From the NCBI RefSeq assembly GCF_051390635.1, contig NZ_JBPODT010000004.1, positions 248,001-312,000 on the forward strand: a DNA stretch of 64,000 nucleotides, written 5' to 3'. Positions 1-8,641 of this stretch are shown here, in pieces. Source of the DNA: Microbaculum sp051390635. Its GTDB lineage: Bacteria > Pseudomonadota > Alphaproteobacteria > Rhizobiales > Tepidamorphaceae. The position numbers were made by a program, and so were the translations under genes. Each line of letters opens with the position of its first letter. The first letter of the stretch is position 1. The notes under the pieces are model-generated. The model searched no databases. It had not been told where the DNA came from and saw nothing but the letters and a program-made list of their open reading frames with translations.

Positions 1-1725
1 GAGCGTGGCGCCGTCCGGGGTAGCCCCGCCTGGGGTCGCGCCGTCCGGGGTCGCGACAACCCCGGCGAGGGCTGTGCGATGGGCGGCGGCGAGATCGGCG
101 AGGGGGCATTCGCCCCGCCGCGCGATGTCTTCCAGGGGCGCGAGCACGGCGGCGATGCGGTCGGCGAGATCGATGGCGCCCTGCCAGTCGCCCTCGTCCA
201 GGCGCCGGACGGATGGATGCCGGTACCCCTCGGCGCGGTGCGTATGGGCATGACGGACGGCGCGGACGAGGCCCTGCCCGCCGGACGCCGGCCGCGGGCC
301 GCGCAGGACCGCGAGCTCGAGCACGCGGGCGGCGCGGCGCGCCGCGTCCGCCTCCAGCCCGAAGCGGGCGAGCGGATGCTGGATCAGCGCGACGAGGGAG
401 ACCGGCGCCAGCCGCAGCGCGGCGCTATCGGCGATCAGGCGGTACACGGTGCCGGCCGGCGTCTCGGACAGCGGCACACCGGCGGAATCCTCGACGGGGA
501 TGGTCCAGCGCGCGAGCTCGCCGGAGACGCGCCGGGCCAGGGTGCGGTCCGGGGTCACCAGCGCGGCGGTGCGGCCCGGCGTTTCCACCGCCTCGCGCAT
601 CATCAGCGCGATCGACAGCGCCGCCTCCTGCTCGTTCGCGGCTTCGAGTACGGTGACGCCGGCGACCGCGTCGTCGAAATCCGCGGCGTCAATGCGCTCG
701 GCCAGGCCCGCCCAGCGGTCGGTGGTGGCGACCGGTCGGAAGGTCTCGGCGACGATCCGCTCGCGTGCCGGCCGCGCCGGTTCGACCAGCCGGTCGACGC
801 CGCCACGCACCGCGCCCATGCGCCCGAGCAGGCGCTTCAGCCCGTATTGCGGGTGCCCCGGCTGCGGCGTCTGGTCGGCGTCGATCGCGTCCCAGCTTTC
901 CGCGTCGAGATCGAGATCGAGGCCGGGCAGGACAACGGCGCCGTGGGGCGACCTGGCGATCGCGGCGAGCAGCCCGGCGGTCGCGGGGATCGTGCCGGTG
1001 GAGCCTGCGGCGATGATCGGCCTCTGCGGCGGGGCCGCGTCTAGCCGCCGGCTCTCCGCCTCCAGCAGCGCGTTGCGGCGGGCGGCGGGATCGACACGGT
1101 TCTCGCTGGCCAGGATCGCCGGCCACAGCTCGGTCGCGATCCGCAGGAACTCGACGGTGAGCCGCCAGTATTCGGCGTGATCCTCCGGCACCAGCCCGCC
1201 CAGGCCGGCAAAGCTCCGGCCCTCGGTCTCGAAGTCGTCGATCAGGGTGGCGAGATCGCGGGCGAGGAAGGCGGCGTCGCCCGGCACGACCGGGATCGCC
1301 ACCGGCTCGTCGCGGCCCGGCACCATCAGCGTCTGAGCGACGGTGCGGCCCCATCTCAGCACCAGTTCGGTGAGCAGCACGTGGCGGCGCAGGGGACCGA
1401 TCGCCGGCGGGACCGTCAGGGCCGCCGCCGCGTCGCCGAGCACGCCGGCGCCGGCGAGCGCCAGCTCGACCTCGTCGATATCGCCGATCGGCCGGATGCG
1501 CGGCAGCAGCAGCGCACCGCCATCGGCACGCTCGGCCAGGATTTCGGCGAGCACGCGGCAGGCACGCCGGGTCGGCAGCAGGACGAGATAGTCGGAAAGC
1601 GGCCAGGGCGCCCCGTCGGGACGCGGGGGCACCAAGGTGCCCGTCTCCAGGGCCTCGGCGAGGCGGGACAGGAACGGCGCGGAGGGCGGCACCGTCCATA
1701 GCCGCGGCCGTCCCGGTCCCGTCAT
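1..1725 (-). CDS. addB: Double-strand-break repair protein AddB, 3' end cut by window edge
   Basis: AddB is a subunit of the AddAB (RecBCD-type) enzyme that resects DNA double-strand ends for recombination. The ATG at 1723-1725 opens 575 codons that are still open at base 1, so the C-terminal part, where the family carries its nuclease domain, is outside the window. Visible stretches that fit the family are VPPSAPFLSRLAEAL at the N-terminus, then SDYLVLLPTRRACRVLAEIL and IAAGSTGTIPATAGLLAAIA. The start lies 38 bp after the murU stop, in a leftward run with tsaE-amgK and murU, an order common in alphaproteobacteria. The last codons before the edge encode a pentapeptide repeat (ATPDG/ATPGG/ATPDG) from a 15-bp tandem repeat. 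Naming rests on the N-terminal sequence and on gene order. Confidence 0.85.
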   Translation of the reverse strand, partial: MTGPGRPRLWTVPPSAPFLSRLAEALETGTLVPPRPDGAPWPLSDYLVLLPTRRACRVLAEILAERADGGALLLPRIRPIGDIDEVELALAGAGVLGDAAAALTVPPAIGPLRRHVLLTELVLRWGRTVAQTLMVPGRDEPVAIPVVPGDAAFLARDLATLIDDFETEGRSFAGLGGLVPEDHAEYWRLTVEFLRIATELWPAILASENRVDPAARRNALLEAESRRLDAAPPQRPIIAAGSTGTIPATAGLLAAIARSPHGAVVLPGLDLDLDAESWDAIDADQTPQPGHPQYGLKRLLGRMGAVRGGVDRLVEPARPARERIVAETFRPVATTDRWAGLAERIDAADFDDAVAGVTVLEAANEQEAALSIALMMREAVETPGRTAALVTPDRTLARRVSGELARWTIPVEDSAGVPLSETPAGTVYRLIADSAALRLAPVSLVALIQHPLARFGLEADAARRAARVLELAVLRGPRPASGGQGLVRAVRHAHTHRAEGYRHPSVRRLDEGDWQGAIDLADRIAAVLAPLEDIARRGECPLADLAAAHRTALAGVVATPDGATPGGATPDGATL

Positions 1726-1763
1726 CGGTTCGCCTTGTCTGGGATGTCCGCCATCCCGGGGCC

Positions 1764-2540
1764 TCACATGGCGCTTTCGAGTATCATCCGCTCCGCCTCG
1801 CCGATCGCCTGCGGCGTGCCGACATGCATCCACAGTCCGTCGAGCCTCAGACCGTACAGCCTTTCGGCCTCGATCGCCCGGTCGAACAGCATGTTGAGCG
1901 AGAACGGCCCCTCGGGCGCGCCGTCGAACAGCTTCGGCGACAGTATCCCGCAGCCGGTGTAGACGAAGGGCGCGGTGATGCGCTCGGGACGGCGGCTGAG
2001 GCGGCCTTCGGCGTCGAGCAGGAAGTCGCCGTTACCGAAATAGCCGGAAGTGGCGACCACCGGGGCGACGACCAGCAGCGCGTCCATGCGGCTCTCGTCC
2101 CAGGCTTCGGCGAGCCGCGCGAGCAGCGGCCGGGCCCCGTCGATCCACAGCGAATCCGTGTTGAGCAGGAAGAACGGCCTGTCGCCGAGCCTGGGCATCG
2201 CGTGGACGATGCCGCCGCCGGTCTCCAGCAGCAGCGCGCGCTCGTCGGAAAACTCGACGCGCGGGTGCCGGCGGTCCTTCAGATGCGCCTCGACCTGGCC
2301 GGCGAGATAGTGGACGTTGACGACGGCGCGGTCGACGCCGGCCTCGGCGAGACGGTCGAGCACGTGATCGATCAGCGGACGGCCGGCGACCTCGACCAGC
2401 GGCTTCGGCTTCGTCTCGGTGATCGGACGCATGCGCGTCCCCAATCCCGCGGCAAGCACCATTGCCGTATCGGGGCCCGTAACGGGGGCCCTATCAGGCA
2501 CCGTCCCCGGACGGTGTTTCCCGCTGCCGTTCATCGCCAT
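1764..2540 (-). CDS. murU: N-acetylmuramate-1-phosphate uridylyltransferase (MurU-type nucleotidyltransferase)
   Basis: A 258-residue sugar-phosphate nucleotidyltransferase. The signature VLAAGLGTRMRPITETKPKP near residue 30 is the nucleotide-binding GxGxRxxPxTxxxPKP motif, and NTDSLWIDG supplies the metal-binding Asp. In the peptidoglycan recycling bypass known from Pseudomonas putida, MurU makes UDP-MurNAc from MurNAc-1-phosphate, the product of the AmgK kinase. Here the amgK domain is encoded just upstream, ending 5 bp before this start, which favours MurU over a general mannose- or glucose-1-phosphate enzyme. The pathway bypasses MurA and is linked to intrinsic fosfomycin tolerance in bacteria that have it. 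Confidence 0.87.
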   Translation of the reverse strand: MAMNGSGKHRPGTVPDRAPVTGPDTAMVLAAGLGTRMRPITETKPKPLVEVAGRPLIDHVLDRLAEAGVDRAVVNVHYLAGQVEAHLKDRRHPRVEFSDERALLLETGGGIVHAMPRLGDRPFFLLNTDSLWIDGARPLLARLAEAWDESRMDALLVVAPVVATSGYFGNGDFLLDAEGRLSRRPERITAPFVYTGCGILSPKLFDGAPEGPFSLNMLFDRAIEAERLYGLRLDGLWMHVGTPQAIGEAERMILESAM

Positions 2541-2545
2541 GTCGT

Positions 2546-4105
2546 TCAGCCCGCCACCCGTTTGCGCCGTTCAGCCGGAAGATGGGTGTCGTACCAGAGC
2601 TTGAGCCCGGCGAGAACCGGGTGGGAGAGCGCGTGGTCGAGATAATCGGAGACGCGCGGAATGTGGCGCAGGTATCCCGGTTTGCCGTCGCGCCGGGCCA
2701 GACGCGCGAAGATGCCTAGGATCTTGGTGTTGCGCTGGGCGGCGAGGATGGCGAAGGCGCGATCGAACCCCTCCGCGTCGAAATCCGGTTCGGCGACCTG
2801 CCGCTCGGCGACATAGCGGGCATACAGCTCCCGCCACATCCGATCGGCGATATCGACGCGGGCATCGAACACCAGCGAGGCGACGTCGTAGGCCGCCGGC
2901 CCCATCACCGCATCCTGCATGTCGATGATGCCGATCCGGGCAATGCCCTCGCGCTGCGGCAGCCACATCAGGTTCGGCGAATGATAGTCGCGCAGGACCC
3001 AGGTGCGGCGGCGGGCTGGGTCGGTCACCTCGTACAACAGATCGTCCCAGAGCGCGCGAAACGCATCGACCGCCTCGCCCGGCAACGGCCCGCCGGTCAC
3101 GAGCGGCGCGAACCATTCGAGCAGAAGCGCGATCTCGATCAGGAACGCCTCCTGGTCGTAGCGGGGCAGGTGATGGACGACCCCGGGGGCGGCCTCGACG
3201 GCGTCGGGCAGGTCGATGCGGTGCAGCGCCGCGAGCACGTCGATCGCCGCGCAGTAGCGGCTCATGATCGGCGTGCCGTCGGTATCGAGAACGCCCTGGC
3301 GGCCGAGGTCCTCGGTGACGAGGACACCGGCATCGAGATCGGCGGCATAGATCTCCGGGGCCGAGAAACCGTAGTGCCTCAGGCCGTGCGCCATCGCCAC
3401 GAACGGCGTCACCGTCTCGGCCAGATGGGCGACGCGGCTATAGACGACGGTGCCGGTGCCCGGATCGGGCATCGCCGGTGAATCCATCAGGATCGCCGCC
3501 CTGCCGTCGCCGGAAAGGCATTCGTAGCGGCGCGCCGAGGCGTCACCCAGCAGGAAGCGCCTGTGCCAGTGGCCGTAGCCCAGACGCCGCAGCGCGTCGC
3601 GCACCGCGACGAGACGGTCGAGCCGGCCGGCCCAGTTTCCCGTCCCGATCAGGTGCGCCGTGCGGGCCTCGGGGGCATCGGGATCGACGGACAGGTGGAT
3701 ATCGAGGCGGTCGAAATCGAACAGGCCGGCGGCCCGTTCCGGCCATTCGACCAGCACCAGGCCGTCGCGCGAGAACTCCTCGAGCCCGAGCTCGTCGATC
3801 TCGGCGGGGTCGGCGATGCGATAGAGATCGACATGGGCGATGCGCAGCCGCCCGGCGTCATAGGTCTGCACGAGCGTGAAGGTCGGGCTGGGGACCTCGA
3901 GCGCCGGATCGTCGGCGACGGAGCGAACCAGCGCACGGGCGAAAGCGGTCTTGCCGGCGCCGAGGTCTCCGGCAAGCAGGATCACGTCGCCGGCCCTGGC
4001 GGAGGCGCCGACGGCTTCGGCGAGACGGGCCGTGGCGGCCTCGTCGGCAAGCGCGATATCCGCATTCGCCGTCCGGGGGACAGGAACCTGGTCGGAGGAC
4101 GACAC
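2546..4105 (-). CDS. tsaE-amgK: Fusion of TsaE (tRNA t6A synthesis ATPase) and AmgK (MurNAc/GlcNAc anomeric kinase)
   Basis: One 519-residue frame holds two unrelated enzymes. Residues about 1-160 are TsaE, the ATPase that assists threonylcarbamoylation of tRNA A37; the Walker A is GDLGAGKTAFARAL, followed by SPTFTLVQTY and the conserved HVDLYR. Residues about 185-519 are an aminoglycoside-phosphotransferase fold matching AmgK, which phosphorylates MurNAc at C1; the catalytic loop is LRDYHSPNLMW and the metal site IIDMQDA. The two are separate genes in Pseudomonas, but fused forms are known in alphaproteobacteria. murU lies 5 bp downstream, so recycling kinase and uridylyltransferase are co-transcribed. 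divL ends 14 bp upstream. Confidence 0.9.
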   Translation of the reverse strand: MSSSDQVPVPRTANADIALADEAATARLAEAVGASARAGDVILLAGDLGAGKTAFARALVRSVADDPALEVPSPTFTLVQTYDAGRLRIAHVDLYRIADPAEIDELGLEEFSRDGLVLVEWPERAAGLFDFDRLDIHLSVDPDAPEARTAHLIGTGNWAGRLDRLVAVRDALRRLGYGHWHRRFLLGDASARRYECLSGDGRAAILMDSPAMPDPGTGTVVYSRVAHLAETVTPFVAMAHGLRHYGFSAPEIYAADLDAGVLVTEDLGRQGVLDTDGTPIMSRYCAAIDVLAALHRIDLPDAVEAAPGVVHHLPRYDQEAFLIEIALLLEWFAPLVTGGPLPGEAVDAFRALWDDLLYEVTDPARRRTWVLRDYHSPNLMWLPQREGIARIGIIDMQDAVMGPAAYDVASLVFDARVDIADRMWRELYARYVAERQVAEPDFDAEGFDRAFAILAAQRNTKILGIFARLARRDGKPGYLRHIPRVSDYLDHALSHPVLAGLKLWYDTHLPAERRKRVAG

Positions 4106-4119
4106 GAAGCCGGGCCCGC

Positions 4120-6801
4120 TCAGCGCCGTTCCTGGCGCTCGGTGCGCCCGGTGCGCGCATCGGCGCCGGCAATCGCCATACCGGTCTGCGGCACCCGGTC
4201 GAAGGCATGGACTTCAGCCTCGAACGGCTCTTCGTCGTCGTACGACATCGCGCGCTCGGGCTGGCGGGTCGGGAAGGTGCAGGTGACCACGGTCCCCTGC
4301 CCCGGGCGGGTTTCCAGGTCGACCGTGCCGCCGTGCAGCTCGACGAAGCTCTTGACGATCGACAGCCCGAGCCCGGCGCCGCGATGGCGGGTGCCGAGCG
4401 AATGGCTCTCGAAGCGTTCGAAAACGGTGCGGCGGACCTCGTCGGGAATGCCCGGCCCCGTGTCCGACACGGCGAACACGATGTGATAGCCGCCGTTGCG
4501 ACGGCAGGCGATCCGCACCGACTGGCCGGGGTCGGAGAAGCCGACAGCGTTGGACAGAAGGTTGAACAGGATCTGGCGAACGCGCTTCTCGTCGGCCTCG
4601 AAGCTGCCGATGTCCTCGGGCACGTCGATATCCAGCGCGATCTCGGATTCCTTGAGCCGGTCCTGCAGGCCGTCGGTGACGGCCTCGACGGCCGAACGAA
4701 TGTCGACGTCGCCGATATCGAGCTCCATGACGCCCGCATCGATCGTGGCCAGGTCGAGAATGTCGTTGATGATCGCGAGCAGCGCGCTCGACGACGACAG
4801 GATGTATCCGGAATATTCGCGCTGGCGATCGCTCAGCGCCCCCGGCTCGCCGTCGCTCATCAGCTGGGCGAAGCCGATGATGTTGGTGAGCGGCGCCCTG
4901 AGCTCGTAGGACACCTTGTGCACGAACTCGTTCTTGATACGCGCCGCCGTCATCAGCGCCTCGTTGCGGTCACGCAGCGCGCGTTCGATACGGGCGGAAT
5001 CGCTGACATCGGTGAACACGACGAGCGTCGCTCCGTCGGGCAGCGGCACCGCGCGCAGGTCGACGATCGAGCGATCGGGACGCTCCATCCGCACCGACAC
5101 GGATTCGCGCGAGTCGAGCAGACCGGTGACGACCGCCCGCAGGGAGGCCCACACCGTGTCGTCGTCGTAGCGCTCGCGGCACCAGCCGATGACCGCCTCG
5201 ACATGCGGCTCGCCGTCGAGATCGTCGCCGGCGAGGCTCCAGATCGTCGCGAAGGCCGGATTATGCAGTTTCAGCCGCCCGTCGGTGCCGAACACGGCGA
5301 TGCCTTCGTCGAGGCTGTCGATGGTCTCGCGCTGAACCTGGGTGAGCGCCACGAAACGGCTTTCCAGGTCGATCGACGCGGTGACGTCCTCGAACAGCGC
5401 CGAGACGGCCCCGTCGCCCTGGCGCGCCAGCACGACGCGGAAGGCGCGGCCGTCGGGCAGGTGCCAGAGCGTCTGGCGCATCGGCTCGCCGCCGTCGGCG
5501 CCGCGATCCGAGCCGAAGATGGCAAGCTGGTCGTCGCGCCAGCGACGGTACTCGCCCGGCTCCTGGATGCGGCCGGCGGCGCGCAGCCGGTCGAGGATCT
5601 CGTCGAAGCCGGGGCGGCTGTCCAGGAACGGCTCGTCCAGAGCCCAGAGCTGGCGGAACGACCGGTTGTTGAAGACGAGGCGGCGGTCGGCGCCGAACAC
5701 GGCGACGGCGGTGGAGACCTGGTCGAGCGTGCGCGCATGGATGGAATCGCGCGCGCCGAGCTGACGGCGCAGCCGGTCCAGCTCGTTCACGTCGACGGCG
5801 ATGCCGGCATTGAAGCGCTCGGCCTTGACGTCCCAGACCTCGTGCACCCGATCGTCGCCGCGGACGGACAGCGGCACCTGCCGGTGCGCGACGCCCCCGG
5901 CCTGGCGGGCCTGCTCGACCTCGGCGCGCGTCTCGTCGTTGAAAAGCGGCGTATCCGCCTCGATCGCCGCCTTCGGGTTCCCCGCCCCGACGGCGCGGGC
6001 ATAGGCGTCGTTGGCCCAGACGAGCTTGCCGCCGGCATCCCTGAGCCAGGCCGGCATGGGAACGACGTTCATCAGCGCATGCAGGCCCTCGACGTCGCGG
6101 CTGAGCCGCTTGAGCCGGTCATGGATCCCGGCAAGCTCGCGGCGCTGGCCGGCGAGATCGCGGATGCGCAGCACGGCGCGGCCGCCGGCGGAGCGGCCGT
6201 CCGCCTCGACGTGGCCGGGCTCGACGTCGCCGCGGGCGCGGGTGCGAAGCATCACGTTGAAGCTCTCGCCGCGCGCCCGCAGGCCCGTCACGAAACGTTC
6301 GAGCTCGAACGCGGATTCGGCGTCGAGCCATTTTCCGAAGGCAAGGACGTCGCCGCGCCGGGCGGGCAGGACCCGGGACGGGCCGGGATCGCATTTGATC
6401 TCCGGCGCCTCGTCCGCCGGCGGCCAGACCACGAGCACGTTCTGGTCGACGGCCAGCAGCCCCTCGGCCCGTTCCACCCGCGCACTCAGCTCGCCGATCT
6501 GCTCGCGGGCGCCGCGCTCCACCGCCTGAAGCCGCGCGCGCGTGCGCACGAAAAGGATCGCCGCCAGAACCGCGAAGAACAGGATGCCGAGAAACAGGCT
6601 GAGGGCGGCCAGCGTCTCCTGTGGAATGCTGGCGGCGGAATCGACCACGCGGCCGCGAAGGGAGGTGACCGCCTCGGCGATCTCGGTCCGGGCCGACGCG
6701 CCGGACTGCGCGGAGGCCGGCATTGGAATCAGCCAGACGAGACACAAGGCGAGCGTCGGAGCGACGCCACCGTCGCCCATCTGCCGCCGCTTTGGTCTCA
6801 T
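4120..6801 (-). CDS. divL: DivL-type atypical PAS sensor kinase with Tyr in place of the phospho-accepting His
   Basis: An 893-residue membrane kinase. It has an N-terminal hydrophobic segment, a transmembrane helix near residues 65-85 (LSLFLGILFFAVLAAILFV), a coiled coil, several PAS-like domains (about 230-600), a dimerisation/H-box region and an HATPase domain. The H-box reads KVSYELRAPLTNIIGF: position 632 is Tyr (codon 4906-4908), where ordinary kinases have His. The ATPase motifs are intact: N-box NLLSNAVGFS, G1 DTGPGIP, G2 GAGLGLSIVKSF. Tyr at this site is the hallmark of DivL, which in Caulobacter binds DivK~P and controls the CckA-CtrA relay. The tsaE-amgK-murU-addB neighbourhood agrees. 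A start at Met8 (6780) is also possible. Confidence 0.87.
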   Translation of the reverse strand: MRPKRRQMGDGGVAPTLALCLVWLIPMPASAQSGASARTEIAEAVTSLRGRVVDSAASIPQETLAALSLFLGILFFAVLAAILFVRTRARLQAVERGAREQIGELSARVERAEGLLAVDQNVLVVWPPADEAPEIKCDPGPSRVLPARRGDVLAFGKWLDAESAFELERFVTGLRARGESFNVMLRTRARGDVEPGHVEADGRSAGGRAVLRIRDLAGQRRELAGIHDRLKRLSRDVEGLHALMNVVPMPAWLRDAGGKLVWANDAYARAVGAGNPKAAIEADTPLFNDETRAEVEQARQAGGVAHRQVPLSVRGDDRVHEVWDVKAERFNAGIAVDVNELDRLRRQLGARDSIHARTLDQVSTAVAVFGADRRLVFNNRSFRQLWALDEPFLDSRPGFDEILDRLRAAGRIQEPGEYRRWRDDQLAIFGSDRGADGGEPMRQTLWHLPDGRAFRVVLARQGDGAVSALFEDVTASIDLESRFVALTQVQRETIDSLDEGIAVFGTDGRLKLHNPAFATIWSLAGDDLDGEPHVEAVIGWCRERYDDDTVWASLRAVVTGLLDSRESVSVRMERPDRSIVDLRAVPLPDGATLVVFTDVSDSARIERALRDRNEALMTAARIKNEFVHKVSYELRAPLTNIIGFAQLMSDGEPGALSDRQREYSGYILSSSSALLAIINDILDLATIDAGVMELDIGDVDIRSAVEAVTDGLQDRLKESEIALDIDVPEDIGSFEADEKRVRQILFNLLSNAVGFSDPGQSVRIACRRNGGYHIVFAVSDTGPGIPDEVRRTVFERFESHSLGTRHRGAGLGLSIVKSFVELHGGTVDLETRPGQGTVVTCTFPTRQPERAMSYDDEEPFEAEVHAFDRVPQTGMAIAGADARTGRTERQERR

Positions 6802-6966
6802 TCCGCCCGTCCCTCAATCCGCGCCCAACGGAGTCGTGGAGCCGTCCGCCGGAACGTCAGCCCCCTCACCGCGAACGAATCAGTCCGCCGTTAATCTAAT
6901 GGGACGGACGAAGCCTGTCATGGTGGCAAGCGGGTCGCATGGCGCCGCCTACCGGCCTGCGGGATA

Positions 6967-7019
6967 TTAATCTGGTTAAGCTCTTAACGGCGCAATTAAC
7001 TGAAACCGCGCAATTTTAA
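6967..7019 (-). promoter_or_regulatory. AT-rich patch with repeated TTAA motifs upstream of divL
   Basis: The 288-bp gap between divL and the HPr gene is GC-rich except for this patch, which carries TTAA at 6967, 6976, 6984, 6996 and 7016. TTAA half-sites are the core of CtrA boxes (TTAA-N7-TTAA). The spacings here are 5, 4, 8 and 16, so none is canonical. It may be the divL promoter and a CtrA-type target; this is inference. Confidence 0.35.
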
Positions 7020-7089
7020 GCAAATTGTTCGCGTTTTTGACGATCAAAGAGCGCCGGCTAACCGTCCGGCGCGCCGTCGCGGGGCGGGA

Positions 7090-7401
7090 TCAACTCTCGT
7101 GGAAACCCGCTTCGACGAGCGCGGCGAGTTCGTCGAGGGCCTTTTCGGCCTGCGGCCCGGTCGCCGCGATCTCGATCTCGCAGCCCGGCGACGCCCCCAG
7201 GACCAGCAAACCCATGATGGATGTGCCGGCAACCGTCTGGTCATCGCGGGACACGGTGACCTCGGCGTCGAAGGCGCCGGCAAGCTTGACGAACTTGGCC
7301 GACGCGCGGGCGTGAAGGCCGCGCTGATTGCAGATCCTGACGGTCCTGCTCAGACGGTCGTCGCTATCGGCGCGGACGGCGCTGTTGTTGAGATCGGTCA
7401 T
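7090..7401 (-). CDS. HPr phosphocarrier protein of the regulatory PTS
   Basis: A 103-residue HPr, somewhat longer than the usual 85-90 because of an N-terminal extension of about 18 residues. The active-site motif NQRGLHARASAKFV contains His30, phosphorylated by EI, and TSIMGLLVLG carries Ser61 at the position phosphorylated by HPr kinase. The EIIA(Man) gene is 12 bp upstream and hprK lies beyond it. No sugar permease or EI gene is visible, so this is the regulatory, not the transport, form of PTS known in alphaproteobacteria. A start at a later codon cannot be excluded. Confidence 0.92.
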   Translation of the reverse strand: MTDLNNSAVRADSDDRLSRTVRICNQRGLHARASAKFVKLAGAFDAEVTVSRDDQTVAGTSIMGLLVLGASPGCEIEIAATGPQAEKALDELAALVEAGFHES

Positions 7402-7413
7402 GCCACCTGCCGC

Positions 7414-7821
7414 CTACTTGCCGTTGCCCGAAAGGACCTCGCTGGCGACGCTGATATATTTCCGTCCCGCGTCGCGGGCCATGGCGCCGGCCTCGGCGAG
7501 CGCGGTGTCGCCGCGAATGCTGGCGAGCTTGATCAGCATCGGCAGGTTGACGCCGGCAACGACCTCGACCCGGGCGCTTTCCATCACCGAGATGGCCAGA
7601 TTGGACGGCGTCCCGCCGAACATGTCGGTGAGTATGATCACGCCGGCGCCGTCGTCGACCCGGGACACGGCGGCGAGTATGTCGTTGCGCCGGCGTTCCA
7701 TGTCGTCGTCGGGACCGATCGATATGGTCTCGAAGTGGTCCTGGGGACCGACGACGTGTTCGAGGGCTGCGCGAAACTCTGCAGCGAGGCGGCCGTGGGT
7801 GACGACAACGAGACCGATCAT
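7414..7821 (-). CDS. PTS EIIA component, mannose/fructose-like (ManX type)
   Basis: A 135-residue cytoplasmic EIIA of the mannose family. His9 in GLVVVTHGRLA is the phosphorylation site, and TDMFGGTPSNLA is the conserved loop that closes the active site. With no EIIB/C/D permease nearby it probably acts as a phosphate sink or regulator downstream of HPr, as in rhizobia where the same gene follows hprK and the chvG-chvI genes. The HPr gene starts 12 bp downstream. A gap of about 240 bp with no recognisable gene separates it from hprK. Confidence 0.92.
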   Translation of the reverse strand: MIGLVVVTHGRLAAEFRAALEHVVGPQDHFETISIGPDDDMERRRNDILAAVSRVDDGAGVIILTDMFGGTPSNLAISVMESARVEVVAGVNLPMLIKLASIRGDTALAEAGAMARDAGRKYISVASEVLSGNGK

Positions 7822-8063
7822 TTTCTGCCGATCATATTCCTGAGTGCGTGTTTTCCCGCGTGATCGTTCTTGCCGTTCCCCGGACGCGCCGCTCTTGCAT
7901 GGCGGGCAGGCCGGGGGCGGAATTTCCTGTCACACGTTCTTCGCGTTCCGATGTTCGCGTACCGTTATTCGCATTCTTTTGCACGCGTTCCACTGGGCCC
8001 GCGTTTCACAAGGGCCGACCGGCCGCTGCGCCGGCGCATCTTGAACCGGTCCGCAGCCGGGTT

Positions 8064-8639
8064 TCAAGCCCGAATGCGCGGGGTTGCGCCCGCACCCGGA
8101 TCGTCGCCCGGATCGTCTCCCCGGCGGTCCGTCGATTTCTCCGTCCGATTTCCGGCCCGAATCCCGTCCACGGTTCCCGCGGCGATGCGTTCCTGCACGG
8201 CCAGCACCCTGTCGGTCGCGGCCGGATCACCCGCCGGCACGGCGATGCGGGGCAGCACGACCCCGGCGATCGCGACCGTCGCCTCGGCGGCACCGGGCAA
8301 CCGTTCGACGCGGGCGGGCGCCAGCATGTCGACGACGAGGCGCACGACCGCGCGCGGCTCGTGCGGACCGGCGATGATCCCGACGCCGCGCATTTCCATC
8401 AGCCCGCGGATCGGGTCCGGTGCGATCGCCACCAGGCGGTCGCCGCAGGCGACCACGGACACGGCATCGTCGGCGACAAGGCGAACGGGCAGACGCGGCC
8501 CGTCGCGGCCGAGCAGGGCGGCGGCGAGGGCGGACTTGCCGCTGCCGGGCTCGCCGCGGATCAGCACAGCGCCGGCGCCGATCAGCACGCAGGTCGCCTG
8601 GACCAGAGGCAGCGGCCGATTGTTCGGGGAACGGGCCAC
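8064..8639 (-). CDS. hprK: HPr kinase/phosphorylase, short alphaproteobacterial form
   Basis: A 191-residue HPr(Ser) kinase/phosphorylase that lacks the N-terminal domain of the Firmicutes enzyme. The Walker A is IRGEPGSGKSALAAAL (about residue 28), VADDAV holds the acidic metal site, and GLMEMRGVGII is the HprK family signature. The last 35 residues are a polar, low-complexity Asp/Arg-rich tail that is probably disordered. The start codon lies 2 bp after the chvG stop, so it is translated from the chvI-chvG mRNA, which links envelope signalling to PTS phosphorylation state. Confidence 0.9.
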   Translation of the reverse strand: MARSPNNRPLPLVQATCVLIGAGAVLIRGEPGSGKSALAAALLGRDGPRLPVRLVADDAVSVVACGDRLVAIAPDPIRGLMEMRGVGIIAGPHEPRAVVRLVVDMLAPARVERLPGAAEATVAIAGVVLPRIAVPAGDPAATDRVLAVQERIAAGTVDGIRAGNRTEKSTDRRGDDPGDDPGAGATPRIRA

Positions 8640-8641
8640 GG

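Noticed and set aside
4207..6894. An 895-codon frame on the plus strand opposite divL
   Set aside because: Antisense shadow of divL; no motifs, and divL has complete kinase boxes.
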